NCBI RefSeq assembly: GCF_032854445.1
Contig: NC_088301.1
Location: 42,713,116 to 42,777,115 of the forward strand
DNA length: 64,000 nucleotides
Reading direction: 5' to 3'
From: Liolophura sinensis
Lineage: Eukaryota; Mollusca; Polyplacophora; Chitonida; Chitonidae
Shown here in pieces: positions 1 to 13,700 of this stretch (positions are counted from its first letter, which is position 1; every line of letters begins with the position of its first letter). The notes beneath the pieces were generated by a model. The model saw only the letters and a list, made by a program, of their open reading frames with translations. It did no database searches and had not been told where the DNA came from. Position numbers and translations under genes: made by a program.

Positions 1-1626
1 GAATCCTCTACATCACATAAAACTTGATTAAAATTAGGAAATTTGTTACATCAAAACTAAGTGAAATGGAAACGGATTTCTCAGTTCAGATTTTATATAA
101 TTGCTAGGTTTGAAAAGAATCTGGTCAAGAGGTTCCTCTCCACTCCTTGTCAAAGCAATCAGCTGGACAGGAATTCACCTGCTCGCTCGCCTCTCTACGG
201 GACCTGAAGATTCTAACACAAAAGGATAACTTAAATTGCATCGCAGAACTCATAAAAATGTTTATTTGTGAATTTTATCGGAAGAATCTAATAATATTTA
301 CGTTGAGAATTACCACAGATTGGGTAAGAAATTTCGTGGAGCAGATACACATAGTAGGGGGCAAGTCGGGCAAGAGAGTGAGTGAGAGATGATGGAATTC
401 AAGCGCATTCTATGGTGTTTCATTTGCTCCCCCTGTCATGCCTAACACACTGGTTACAGACAATTTTTTTAAAGTGGAATTTGAACATGAGATAGCTGAC
501 AGGCCATGTGATTAACTCTGATTATTTGCATAAAAGATTTTTTCGTTTAACCAACGGTGGTCAGGTGATCAGGAGTGAGCTCCGAAAACTAGTAGAGATC
601 AAGACAATCTGGATACTGGAGGGTACCCGTAAACATCATCTACGGGTATCCCTTTGAATACTTTTAGTATTTGAAGAAATGCAGGGCCCGATTTGCATAA
701 CTACCTTTTACATAAGGCTCAGAAAGAATACTGAAAACGCCTCATGTTACAAATTTTAACCAATCGGGCGCGTGCTATTTCCATAACCCGCGAACCCGAA
801 CCCTGTTCTGCATATTAGCCATGCATATGTGCCTTGGGCACGGGACGTCGTGTTTTCTGTTTCTCTATCATGGCATATCCCATGACCTCGCAAGAATTCC
901 AGGTCGAATGCTGATGTACAGAGTTACATGCACCAAGCCCATCAGAATATATTGTCTGTCACCTTTTAGGTGTGCTTACACTCTTCTTCCGAAATAACAA
1001 CAGGGATTAAATTATTTCTTGTCTTTTCTGTCAAACTTGACAATCGTGATTCTTCCCTTGCCTGGCTCTGGGCATAAAGGGATACAAACCAAGGAAATAC
1101 AGTCTAAACTAGTCGACCAGATGTCAGCATATACTATGACTTGGAGGGGTGGGTGTCTGGTGTCCTTGACATGGCGTGCATTCCATACAGCGAGTCAGCG
1201 TTGCTGTCTATATTTATATCTGTATAATTATCCTGCTCTATTATGCAAAGTACGACAACCCATCTAAAGAACGTGGCTATAACCCCTGAAATAAATTTTG
1301 TCGATTCTAGCTTTGTATCACCAAGAATAGCACTACAAGTTAATAACGGTACTTACGGTACATATACGCTAGAAATGATTTGCGCCTCTATTAATCATTG
1401 AAGCATTAATCATTGATTTTTTAAAAGCCTTCCTATAATGCAAGCTCTCTCTATGCCATGCGTTATCGTTCGATTTATTGTGTCATCGACAAGACTGACC
1501 CGAAAAGCTATATCAGGTCCTACTTGTGATATGAACGAAAGATTATTTGACAACATATCAGACAGTTAAATTAGTCTTTATTCAGATTGGCTATAATACC
1601 TATAACCCTTTTAAATATAACCTGTT

Positions 1627-1628
<2 letters not shown>
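1..1628. other. Intergenic, nothing recognised
   Basis: AT-rich single-copy-looking DNA. Open frames are short, lack splice-site support and resemble no family I know. No repeat family seen elsewhere in the window is visible here. Confidence 0.5.

Positions 1629-1714
<86 letters not shown>
1629..1714. repeat. (TA)n-(TG)n microsatellite
   Basis: About 34 TA dinucleotides run directly into about eight TG dinucleotides. The compound dinucleotide run produces spurious Tyr-Ile and Val-Cys frames. Confidence 0.97.
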
Positions 1715-1781
1715 GCTGAGAAATCCTATGGCCTGGTCGCCTTATGGTCTTATTTCCTAACACGTGTATGCGTGTGCGAAG

Positions 1782-1927
1782 TTATTTATTTATTTGATTG
1801 GTGTTTTACGCCGTACTCAAGAATATTTCACTTATACGACGGCGGCCAGCATTATTGGTAGGTGGAAACCGGGCAGAGCCACGTGCGGCCGGAAAGGAAG
1901 TCAGCATGAGCTGATTTTACACAGCAG
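1782..1927 (-). mobile_element. SINE family 1 copy, truncated
   Basis: Reads as the reverse complement of the full-length SINE at 17854-18112: a TTTATT-rich tail, the TGATTGGTGTTTTACGCC block, the CTTATACGACGGCGGCCAGC block and the CAGCATGAGCTG block. It lacks the tRNA-like head and has lost the segment between the GGGCAGAGCC and ACGTGCGG blocks. Confidence 0.85.
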
Positions 1928-4333
1928 AGAAGTATATAGCACAGAATGTATAATACATTGAAACTCTGAGGAAAACTGCATCTAATGTCAGCGACTATAT
2001 AACTTACAGTTCTTCTCAAAAGTGTATTCCATGCGGAGATGTATCCTAGGCTAGAACATATTTGCAAAAATTCTACAAAGGACCTGGTATGGTAAGGCGG
2101 GGAATTGGCCCCAGCAGTGAAAATGAATGTAGTTGTGAGTGACAGATACTGACACACTCATTAAGGCTACTTCTTATTTTCAGTTCTGTTTTGCTCTTAT
2201 TTCCTCTTATTTGACAAGCATCTGACTTACAACGCTCCAAACATGCACTGAGACGATGTACAGGTCATAAAATCGAAAAATTGTGACATTGACAGATATT
2301 TTTTTCAACGTTAGACACTGTAGAATTGTGAAAATCACTGCACCACAAATGTAACTTTCCGACAAATTCTTGTTATGAACCAATCAATTAAACAAATATA
2401 CAACAAATGTAACTTTCAGCGTTATACTTCCGCTACGCTTAACATGTTAATGTTAATGATAGCCAGAGAATCACGCGCTCTCAACCAGCAGTCACGTATG
2501 ATTTCGCTATAGTTGCCAAATGTTACGTAATACAGTATCTTAATCATTCTAATTGAAGATAACACATATCTAACACTAAGCGGCCCGTATCATTACTCCC
2601 ACAAAAGTATGTTTCCAAGGAAAGAAAAAGATTGCCGCCAAGATTCGAATTCTTCCTTAAGGTGCAACCTGTTCTCTACTGCGACTTCGTTTGACCACTG
2701 TACTATGCAGGATGTCCGAAAGGCTAAGGCAGAAATACGCATTTTATACTTGACAAAATTGATCATAAAATTGATTATAAAGTTCATATTTTACATATGA
2801 AGACAAACGTTAACCAAAACGAAACTTTGATAACACGTAGAAATACACACATGAAAGTTTCAGTAAAGATATTTTCTCGTTAACGCGGATCTTCATTATG
2901 TAAATTATATAAACACAGCGTCTCGTTTGAACGAACCATTGGCGTTTTTGATGGAGAGTGCATTTTTGGCGGGTTACAATCATTTTTTTATGGCCATATA
3001 ATGTTTATGTGTGCTTCGACCAAGATTTATACTTCTGATTTGGAAATTTACAGAATTGTACTGGGATTTTGAAATTTGAACTTTCTTATCGTACCTCTCT
3101 GGGGCCGATTCTGGGGTCCCTGGACCATAACGTCTATGGCCAAGGTTGGTCAAACTTTTGGTCAAGTTTGAACCATGCACGGCGAGAAAACGATGATATC
3201 TAGGAGAGAGGATATGCACAGTCGCAACTACAATTCTGTTGAAATAATTGCTATTGCAGAACCCGTTGAAATAATTATCATGATAATGATCAAATGCATC
3301 TCTTCTGAAATAATATTTCAGTTCCCCCGTTAATGTGTTCCACACATTATGATAATGTGTCTAAATATTCCATATGTGTCTATCTGCATGTTAAGACCAT
3401 TGCGCCCATCCCGCCGTTAACCACTCCGCCCAGCTGTACCAGGTGCAACTCGACGACCCAATATTTTCGTCAAACTTTGATTCGCGCTATATTTGCGTAA
3501 TCACGTTGTACATGAAATATTTTGGTGTTGCGTCATAGAGCAGAAAGGCAGAGAACCGCGCCAATCAAATTTTAAATGGTGTGGTTTATGAGCCAATATC
3601 TCACTTTGGCACGAGCTGTGTGCAGAAGGGTTTTGAAAAGGCGACGAATCCACCCCACACCACTTGAAATGTCGCCTTCAGGCCATCAGTTTGGCTTATT
3701 GCTTACGGCAATGTTGATTTTCATATTGTATCTAAATAACATAAATGTTTTCAGTTATGCGCAGGTGTAAGACAATGGCCGGAAGAGAATGTTCTGTGTT
3801 GTAAATTATCCTGATGTCGCGTATAGTCGCCCCATTTATCCGTGAACGAGAAGATATAGAGATCCACGACATATATTTTTACACTAAAATGGCGACGACT
3901 CTCGACGCTCAAGGCCAAATGTTAACACAAAATGTCACTTTGTGTATCACTTTTCGCTCAAGCCTCCTTGTACAAGCCACTAAAGAAGCCACATGGTTCA
4001 TTCTCGGCTATAGTGTTTTGTTAACTAAATTAATTATATAGATGCTGAATTGGAAAGGGACTGTGTCTATGGACTATGTGTCTATGTGTGAGAACAATCT
4101 GGTAAGAGTACAATCTGATTGCAGCTAAACTCATGCAAGAGGAGGCGGAGACTAAATTTTGCAACATTAGGAAATTCACAACAATATATTTGTTTAATCA
4201 CTAACTTAAATTATTTAAAAATCCGCTGCAGATTAAAACCGAACACAAAGATGTAGAACTCCCACAATAACCGTTTTAAGTAAATTATAGCATGTAACTG
4301 TACGTTAAGAATAGAAGTCCATAGTAAAATTTT
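1928..4333. other. Intergenic, nothing recognised
   Basis: Mostly AT-rich. Several short palindromes occur, for example around 3344-3362 (CACATTATGATAATGTG). A 121-codon frame on the minus strand (3345-2980) has no family resemblance and no coding-like composition, and I do not call it a gene. Confidence 0.45.
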
Positions 4334-4412
4334 GAATTCTCAAGTTAAATTTTTACGACAGAGGCCAGCATGGTAGTGGGAGGAAACAGAACAGAGCCCT
4401 TGGGAGACAAGG
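4334..4412 (-). mobile_element. SINE family 1 fragment
   Basis: Diverged minus-orientation fragment retaining the ACGACAGAGGCCAGCATGG and GGAGGAAACAGAACAGAGCC blocks of the SINE body. No head or tail is recognisable. Confidence 0.6.
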
Positions 4413-4974
4413 TTAAGAGGAACAGTTATATATGTGCCGATTTTTCATCAAATTAATTTTGTGGTCTCTTTTGTTCTTATTTTCATAGAAATTCTACGTG
4501 GAAGTTTTAATCTCATGAGTTTAAAAATTTGTACAGCAACACTGACACGGGATTGTAATATCTAGCAAGGAAGCAGGCCATATGCTTTTAATAGTAGATA
4601 GATCTACATGTACGCACTACGTATAACGTGGCTCAATAGTATTGTAAAATTGTCGAACACTTATGAGGTAGACTGACGGATATGTCATGTTTCCAGCTGA
4701 GCTTCCAAATTATTTCTGAAAGCTACCTGGAACACATCAGATCTAGCTAGGCCTATGCTCAATAGCTAGCCCACTGAGAACTGAGCTATTTGGAATATGA
4801 AGTGTTATTTGACAGCTTTGTCCTGCTCTGCACGTGAATTCTACGCGACGTTAACTGAGATGATATAAATACTCAGAAAAAAGGCAAAAAAAAAAAAAAA
4901 AAAAAGAACATAAATAAATAAATAAAATAAAATTATCGAGGCCGATATGGTAAGCCGTTTGCTATTTATATGCT
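4413..4974. other. Intergenic, poly(A) run
   Basis: Contains a poly(A) run at about 4886-4905 followed by TAAA repeats, which could be an old retroposon tail. No gene is seen. Confidence 0.5.
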
Positions 4975-5420
4975 TGAATTATACATATGTCCAAATCTTT
5001 TGCACATATGTGCAGTTATTTGTACATATGTCGGTTTATTTAGACATACCCGGCCTGTATGTAAAATTATTTATACGTTGAAATCCTTTCTACATATATG
5101 TGAAATACATTTTTATTTAACGATTTTTACATATGTTCAAACGAATTAAGGTTTATTTCACATATATTTGCAATTCCTTGTTCATATGTGGAACTATTTT
5201 GTAATATATAAAATAAAGTTTTATTTGCATGAATATGTGCAAAATAATTATATAGACAACTACATGTGTAACTATTGGCCAAAAAAAAACTATATAAAAA
5301 ACATAAATAAAAACACAAAAGTTTTATTTGCACATATGTACAAGAGAATTGTATATATGTACAAATTTATCCATATGCATAAAAAACTTTGCATATGCAC
5401 AATAACCGAAGAATCAGCAC
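4975..5420. repeat. Degenerate ACATATGT-rich repeat tract
   Basis: The palindromic core ACATATGT or TACATATGT recurs roughly every 25-40 bases, embedded in very AT-rich sequence. Spacing is irregular, so this is a decayed tandem array or a palindrome-rich element end rather than a clean satellite. Open frames on both strands here are low-complexity artefacts. Confidence 0.6.
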
Positions 5421-6484
5421 ATATTTATAATTCGAGAATAAATATCAAAACGGCTTACAATAGGCTTGGGTCTACGTAGGCCTACTATTATACGGGCAAT
5501 GTACCAGTGTACGCGCCGCTCTACTCGTCACAACAAAATGAGTAATGGCAGAAAATAACATTTCTCCAACAGTACCAACAGTACTCGTCAGCCTACATCC
5601 ACCAGGGGAACGGAAGTACTCTTCTCATGACACCCTGTGTTGTTAAATGTAGCCAAAGGGCTTCAGTGGAGTTTCACCTTTAACCAAGCGATATGGCCAA
5701 GCATTCGACAGGTGTAAGTTAATGGAAATACTAAACAGACTCAAAATTGAACAATCTCCTGATGCATAGACTAGAAATCAGTGGGAACAGCTGTTTTGAA
5801 ATACCCATACCCTAGTCTGTAGTTAAAGCATAGCATTAGCATAGCGATGGCCATGAGCTTGATCGGTTTCGGATGCCCATGTTGAAGAGTTAACCACAGA
5901 GCCAGACGCTGCGCAGCTGGTTTGTTGTACCTCTCTGATAAAACTTGACAGGAGGATAGCCTAAACAAGACAATTTATCATACCAGTAGGCCTACATGGA
6001 TGATGCATATTATTTACATATGGGAGGCAATACGCAGATAAGTAGGCCTACCGGTATTCAAAAAGTTTTATTTCATTTTATATTGTTTTTCTTTATTAAC
6101 CAGCTAGCAGCCTGTCGAAATTCAAATCTTAAAGTACCTTGTACATTAAAGAGCTATCCTTACTTCACATCCAGCTGATTGTCAGCAAATCTAGCTGCCA
6201 TCCTCTGTGCGAGAAAGACTATTAGATACAGCTGCAGCTCTCCTATTTTGTATATTGATGGACAAAGAGCTACAAATTCAGAGCTAATGAAATTATCGAG
6301 TGTAAGGCTATAAGGTAGTTCCAGTATGGTTGGCTTTTCTTTGAGAAGCTTACCTTATGTGGAGCATAAATGTTAGGAGTAGGCCTATATTGAAACTGTG
6401 GTGAATAACTAATAGGATACTCCATGACAGATGGCACCATGCATAGCTTTATACTTATATGTGAATGTAGTTTTGAACAATTGT
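5421..6484. other. Intergenic; possible 5' exon of the ADP-ribosylglycohydrolase gene
   Basis: A GC-richer patch near 5500-5650 contains an ATG at 5545 that opens MAENNISPT and meets two possible GT donors in phase 0 (after 5571 and after 5580). This would join in frame to the first certain exon at 7790. Both donors (GTACCA, GTACTC) are weak, so this is only a candidate first exon. The rest is AT-rich and unassigned. Confidence 0.3.
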
Positions 6485-6640
6485 GCGTAAGTGGGAAGGT
6501 CTTCCAACAACCTGTAGATGGTCGTGGGTTTTCCCAGGGCTCTGCCCAGTTTCCTCCCACCATAATGCTGGCTGCTGTCGTATAAGTGAAATATTCCTGA
6601 GTATGGCGTAAAACACCAATCAAATAAACAAATAAATAAA
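6485..6640 (+). mobile_element. SINE family 1 copy, 5'-truncated
   Basis: Plus-orientation body: GTGGGAAGGTC, the GATGGTCGTGGGTTTTCCC block, CTCCCACCATAATGCTGG, GTCGTATAAGTGAAATATTC and AAAACACCAATCAAATAAA, ending in an (ATAA)n tail. The tRNA-like head is missing. A long minus-strand frame spanning it (6758-6270) is a product of this repeat. Confidence 0.9.
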
Positions 6641-7332
6641 GGAAATTAATCAGTTGTGAGTAGTTACATCGCCTGTCCATCTTCCACACATCAAACATGG
6701 ACACTCCCACACACATGCTGTATTGTATAATGAAAAAACATTCATCATCATCCCACACTGCCTGGAAAATGGAAGTTGGTATCAGATTGTTCAGTACATG
6801 TATCAGTTAACAGGGTTTATTCTTCTGGATATACTGGAAACTATACAGGACTGGGGTATCTCAGTAGCTTTTGTTTGTCATCACAACTTTTTCCATATTT
6901 GTCCAGTGATACTCACATGTCCTTGGTAGGGGAATGTGTGGAATGGCTGTTACTGTCTGAGTAACTCATTCATGTTAGACAAGATTATTGTTCTCCATAT
7001 GGTGTCATCAGTGTAGCAGAAATGAAGACTGTGATTGTCCTTTACTTCAAATTCAGTGCATTTAGTGCGTTCAGTGCATGTCAGTTTAGTAAATTGTTTC
7101 ACCTACTTATATTGTCCCTGACTACAGATACATGGATGCATCATGAGGTTGTCACACAGTGCAAAAACATTGTTGCTGAGATACTCTACAATCAAAACTG
7201 TCACATGCAATCATCACATGTACCTTGAAATGCCATAATGACATGGCACAGGCTTTCTATGCTGCCTTAATTATGAACTGCAATTAAGTACTTTTGGTGT
7301 ATGGGGAGGTGGAAGGCGAGGCAAGGGGAAAA
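6641..7332. other. Intergenic or 5' intron, nothing recognised
   Basis: AT-rich sequence with short open frames only. If the candidate first exon at 5545 is right, this is intron 1 of the ADP-ribosylglycohydrolase gene. Confidence 0.4.
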
Positions 7333-7475
7333 GCTCACCTACCTGTGACCAGAGGTAATGAGGTTGCCGATTCAAATCCAGCCTCAGCTAGCTTTATAAA
7401 CGTTAGGTACTGACCAAGGTCGGATGATTTCCCACGTGATCTGCCTAGATTTTTCCACCCATATACCTGATTAAC
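7333..7475 (+). mobile_element. SINE-like fragment with B-box-like motif
   Basis: GCCGATTCAAATCC at 7366-7379 resembles a polymerase III B box. It is followed by GGTCGGATGATTTCCC and CTGCCTAGATTTTTCCACCCA, which parallel the GGTCGTGGGTTTCCC and CTGCCCAGTTTCCACCCA blocks of family 1. It is likely a diverged relative of that SINE. Confidence 0.4.
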
Positions 7476-7789
7476 TACCCTATTTCTGCTAATTTTTGGG
7501 ATACCTAGTCTACTCATTTTAGCCAATATATACATAATTGTAGCAGGAATATTGAGTTTCTTTTTCTCACATGGTTAGACCATCTAATGAACAACATACT
7601 CATATCTTTACTTTTCCAAAAGGCTGGTAAAGAAATGTAATATTCCACTTTCAGCACTACTAATATCTGTCCCAAATTTTAGAAGAATTGGGGTAATCAC
7701 ATATGTTTTAAAAGTGGAAAAAAAAATTGAATCAGTGAATGTCTGTTGCTTGCATTGTGAATCACTTTGTGATCAATTGATTACTTCAG

Positions 7790-10700
7790 AGTCTTGGCAC
7801 CATAGAGGAGCAGATCAGAGCTGTTATCTATGGAAACTGCATTGGAGATGCTTTGGGACTGTTGACAGAGTTTATGTCAAAAGCTGAAGCCCAAGAAGTA
7901 CGTTTAAGATAAAGTGGTGAATGAACTGAAGTCTCGTAACATATAACAATGCTTATCATGTAGTCTCTCCTTTTATCATTTATCTGTGCCATATAGGTCA
8001 GACAGGTGGTGTGTGCTGCAGATATAGCCCAGAGATAAGTGTATTTAGTTAAGTTTGAAAATAGACTATGTTAGTTCAGTTTGCAGAAAAGAGTCGTAAT
8101 ACATCATTGTATTGTTAATTTAGAGCATTTATGACAAAACTAGTATGCACAGTTTTAACGACTAAGTTCATGTCTAGAATATATGCCATTGATTGCCAGA
8201 CACACCACTGATCATAGTCCTCTTCATATGTGGTGTACTCATGGTCATATATTTAGCTCTGTCACAGCAGCTTCACATGGATTACTTATGGCTCCATATT
8301 AGATGTTTTTTTTTCAAAAGGAGATTAGCAGATTACCAGCTGATTGATTAAAATCAAATGGTAACCATATATAAAAAAGTTGTAGTGATTTGTCAATTCA
8401 ATTAAGATTACACAGCTGTATGTAAAACCATTATGATAATTACTAACAGATTATTGTCTGACCCAGAAGATGTGGCTTGCTAGTTCCTTTCAGTTGCAGT
8501 AACAACAAAGTAGATATATTGCTTTTATTTCACCAACTTTTTAGTTTCATAATGAACTGGATTTGCCTTTGTTTGCAGACCTATGGGAAAGGAAACAACT
8601 TGGCATACACAGACAAGATTCCAGATATGCACAGAATGCGGTGGAAAGTGGGAGACTGGACCGATGACTCTGACCAAATGATTCTCATTATGCAGTCCAC
8701 GGTTGACAACCGAGGAAAAGTAAATACAAGTCACAGAAGTACTTTGTTATTATTTTTTTTATGATTTTTTAAGGTATTTATCTTCATTCATACCTAGTTC
8801 ATGCTTTGCATAACAGGAGCAGTCAATGATTTAAATGTGGTGTGAAGGAAGTAACTTTGACAGAAAGTCTCACTGTAAACAAAAATGGAGGACTACGGCT
8901 CAAACTTGAATCTATTTGGCACAAATTTGTTTGAAAATTATCAAAGAAATGAAGAAACACTATGTTCAGCTGAAGCTTAACAAACACACTCTGCCAATTT
9001 GTACACCCAGTATGAAATACATTTATATGCTGCAGAACAGCATTTTTTAAAGTTTATGGACTTAGGATCTTGACTCTACATGTATGTCTGACTAGTTCCC
9101 GGGGGACTCAGGATCTTGACTCTACATGTATGTCTGACTAGTTCCCGAGGGACTTAGGATCTTGACTCTACATGTATGTCTGACTAGTTCCTGGGGGACT
9201 TAGGATCTCGACTCTACATGTATGTCTGACTAGTTCCCGGGGGACTTAGGATCTTGACTACATGTATGTCTGACTAGTTCCCAGGGGACTTAGGATCTTG
9301 ACTCTACATGTATGTCTGACTAGTTCCTGGGGGACTTAGGATCTTGACTCTACATGTATGTCTGACTAGTTCCCGGGGGACTTAGGATCTTGACTCTACA
9401 TGTATGTCTGACTAGTTCCCAGGGGACTTAGGATCTTGACTCTACATGTATGTCTGACTAGTTCCTGGGGGACTTAGGATCTTGACTCTACATGTATGTC
9501 TGACTAGTTCCCAGGGGACTTAGGATCTCGACTCTACATGTATGTCTGACTAGTTCCCAGGGGACTTAGGATCTTAACTCTACATGTATGTCTGACTAGT
9601 TCCCAGAGGACTTAGGATCTTGACTCTACATGTATGTCTGACTAGTTCCTGGGGGACTTAGGATCTTGACTCTACATGTATGTCTGACTAGTTCCTGGGG
9701 GACTTAGGATCTCGACTCTACATGTATGTCTGACTAGTTCCTGGGGAACTTAGGATCTTGACTACATGTATGTCTGACTAGTTCCCGGGGGACTTAGGAT
9801 CTTGACTCTACATGTATGTCTGACTAGTTCCCGGGGTACTTAGGATCTTGACTCTACATGTATGTCTGACTAGTTCCCATTCACTTTGTAAATGCTTACC
9901 TGCAGTGGTTAATTGTTTGCAGTTATGTTTGTTTTGTATGGTACTGCTTTTGCCTGCATTTTTTTTTTTGATATACATGTATATCACTAAATATTAATAT
10001 AATAATACTAATATAACTTATAGTGATATATCTGCTTTATAGAAGTACCGTATTAGATCATGTAAAACAGTTGTTTAATGCATTGTATTTTCTACTAAGT
10101 TATTATAACTTGCACTAACTCCACAAATTCAAATTAACACGAACTTGACCAATTTGCGTATGGTGAAATCTTTATGGTGTGTGGCACATGTGTGACCGTA
10201 TCATGTACATTGATCCCGTTGTAATGGTCATAGGTCAACTTTTTATCCAATACATGTAGGTAATGGCTCAAGACTTTGCTTCTCGTCTGAAGAAATGGAG
10301 GGAGGAAGGCTTTAGGGAGTTGGGAGATTTTGCTGGAATGGGAATGGGCATGACTACTTGTCAAGTGATCAACAAATCCATCTTCTTAAAAGAACCTCAC
10401 AAGGTGAAAAGCTGTGTTAAATGTCTTTTGTACTGTTTAGTGCTGATGAATAGTGGGTTGTCTTTAAAAATATATTTGTTTAGTGTTTCGTCTAATCTTA
10501 CATGCTTACCTGCTAGATAAAAAGGGCCAAGTTTTCATGGAGCTTTAAGCTAGAAGATCTTTTTTAAAGATAAAAGACAATAGCCAGTTTACTCATATTT
10601 TCCACGTAGGTCTAGGTTACATGTAATGGATAGTTGTAAAGGATTGCCCTGCAAAAATGTCATCAATGAAGTGTGTTCCACCAAAATCCAAATAGTATCA

Positions 10701-13700
10701 GTGCCCTTCTCACATGTAAATCCAGGGTTTTCCAGTTCTATAAATGCAGTCACTTGCGACTTATCTCGCCTCTGCATACAGATTCTTTGAGCTCCTCAGC
10801 TTGGTTCAAAGTTACCAGCACATGTCCTCTGTGTGGTAAGCTCATTTTGACTGCATAGATGCAGCTAATCATGACCTTTTGTTGATAATTTGCTGAGAAA
10901 CTCACTAATAATGTAATAGTTTTGGAAGAATATGAGGACATTGAGAAACTGTTGTATTAGATAAGATTCATTTAGTTTTTCTTAACTTGACTTTTTAAAG
11001 AGAATTTTGTATGGTCATAAAGAACAGAATCGTGTGTGATCATGGAGAACAGAATGTATGTGATCGTGGAGATCCGAATGTATGTGATCATTGAGAACAG
11101 AATGTATGTGATCATTGAGAACAGAATGTATGTGATCAATGAGAACAGAAAGTATGTGATCATGCAGAACAGAATGTATGCGATCAATGAGAATAGAATG
11201 TATGTGATCATGGAGAACAGAATGTATGTGATCAATGAGAACAGAATGTACATGATCATGGAGAACAGAGTGTATGTGATCATTGAGAACAGAATGTATG
11301 TGATCAATGAGAACAGAATGTATGTGATCATGCGGAACAGAATGTATGTGATCAATGAGAATAGAATGTATGTGATCAATGAGAATAGAATGTATGTGAT
11401 CAATGAGAACAGAATGTACGTGATCATGGAGAACAGAGTGTATGTGATCAATGAGAACAGAATGTATGTGATCAGTGAGAACAGAGTTTATGTGATCAGT
11501 GAGAGCAGAATGTATGTGATCAATGAGAACAGAATATTTGTGATCATGGAGAACAGAGTGTATGTGATCAATGAGAACAGAATGTATGTGATCAATGAGA
11601 ACAGAGTTTATGTGATCAGTGAGAGCAGAATGTATGTGATCAATGAGAACAGAATATTTGTGATCATGGAGAACAGAATCTGGGTAGTGGTCATGATAAA
11701 CAATATGTGGGTGGCCATGGTGAGCAGCATCTGGGTGGTGATCACAGTGAGCAGCATGTGGGTAGTGGTCATAATGAGCAACTTCTGGGTGGTGATCATG
11801 ATGAGCAGCATGTGGGTGGTCATGATGAGCAATTTCTGGGTGGTCATGATGAGCAGTTTCTGGGTGATCATGATGAGCAGTTTCTGGGTGATCATGATGA
11901 GGAGCTTGCAGGTGATGATCATGATGATTAGTGCCTGGGTGGTCATGGTGAGCTTCTGGGCGATTTTCATGATGAGCAGTGATGGTCATGGTGATTTTGG
12001 GTGCTGATCATGATGAGAAGCATGTGGGTGGCGATGGTGAGCAGATTTTGGGTAGTGATCATGATGAGCAGCATGAGGGTGGTCATGGTGAGCATTTTGT
12101 GGGTGAGCAGCTTGCAGGTGATGATCATGATGTGCCTGGGTGGTCATGATATGTGATGGTCATGGTGAGCAGGTTCCTGACAGTGGTCATGGTGAGCAGA
12201 TTTTGGGTGCTGATCATGATGAGCAGCATGTGGGTGGTCATGATAAGTTGATTCCGTGTGATCATGATGAGTAGCATGTGGGTGGTCATGATGAGCAATT
12301 TCTTGGTGGTCATGATGAGCAGTTTCTGGGTGATCATGATGAGCAGTTTCTGGGTGATCATGATGAGGAGCTTGCAGGTGATGATCATGATGATTAGTGC
12401 CTGGGTGGTCATGGTGAGCTTCTGGGCGATTTTCATGATGAGCAGTGATGGTCATGGTGATTTTGGGTGCTGATCATGATGAGAAGCATGTGGGTGGCGA
12501 TGGTGAGCAGATTTTGGGTAGTGATCTTGATGAGCAGCATGAGGGTGGTCATGGTGAGCATTTTGTGGGTGAGCAGCTTGCAGGTGATGATCATGATGTG
12601 CCTGGGTGGTCATGATATGTGATGGTCATGGTGAGCAGGTTCCTGACAGTGGTCATGGTGAGCAGATTTTGGGTGCTGATCATGATGAGCAGCATGTGGG
12701 TGGTCATGATAAGTTGATTCAGTGTGATCATGATGAGTAGCATGTGGGTGGTCATGGTGAGTAGATTTTGGGTAGTGATCATGATGAGCAGCATGTGGGT
12801 GATCATGGTGAGCAGATTTTGGGTGGTGATCATGATGAGCAGCATGAGGGTGGTCATGGCAAGCAGATTTTGGGTGGTGATCTTGATGAGCAGCATGAGG
12901 GTGGTCATGGTGAGCAGTTGTGATTGTGATGAGAGGCTTCTGGATGATCAAGATGATTAGTGCCTGGTTGGTCATGATTAGCGATGGTCATGATGAGGAG
13001 CTTCTGGGCGATGGTCATGGTGAGCAGATTTTGGGTAATGGTCATGATGAGCAGCCTCTGAGTAGTGGTCATGGTGAGTAGCTTCTGAGTAGTGGTCATG
13101 GTGAGCAGGTTCTGGGTAGTGGTAATGATGAGCAGCCTCTGTGTAGTGGTCATGGTGAGTAGCTTCTGAGTAGTGGTCATGATGAGTAGCTTCTGAGTAG
13201 TGTTCATGATGAGCAGCTTCTGAGTAGTGGTCATGATGAGTAGCTTCTGAGTAGTGGTCATGGTGAGCAGCTTCTGAGTAGTGGTCATGATGAGCAGCTT
13301 CTGAGTAGTGGTCATAGTGAGCAGCTTCTGAACAGTGGTCATGATGAGCAGCTTCTGAGTAGTGGTCATGATAAGCAGCCTCTGAGTGGTGATCATGATG
13401 AGCAGCACCTGGGTGGTCATGATTGACACCATCTGGGTGGTCATGAAAATGTGTGTGTCTTGATACAGGACATCTACAACCTGTGATCTCTGTATAAGAA
13501 AATGGTGGACATGGTGTGCATTGTCTGGTTGTTCGATCGTGATGAACACCGTCTGGGTGGTCGATCATGATGAACACTGTCTGGATGGTCAATCATGATG
13601 AACACTGTCTGGATGGTCAATCATGATGAACCCCATCTGGGTGGTCATAATGATCAGCATTTGTCATGATGAAGAGCTTCTGAGCAAATTTTGGGCGGTG

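Noticed and set aside
1547-1861. 104-codon plus-strand frame rich in Tyr-Ile and Val-Cys
   Set aside because: It is translation of the (TA)n-(TG)n microsatellite and the adjoining SINE.
2980-3345. 121-codon minus-strand frame
   Set aside because: No family resemblance, no splice context and unremarkable composition; likely chance.
6270-6758. 162-codon minus-strand frame
   Set aside because: Spans a SINE family 1 copy, whose antisense reading (LIGVLRHTQEYFTYTTAASI) recurs at every copy.
11036-12007. 323-codon plus-strand frame MYVINENR...
   Set aside because: Minisatellite artefact: the 24-bp unit has no stops in this frame, and the minus strand is equally open.
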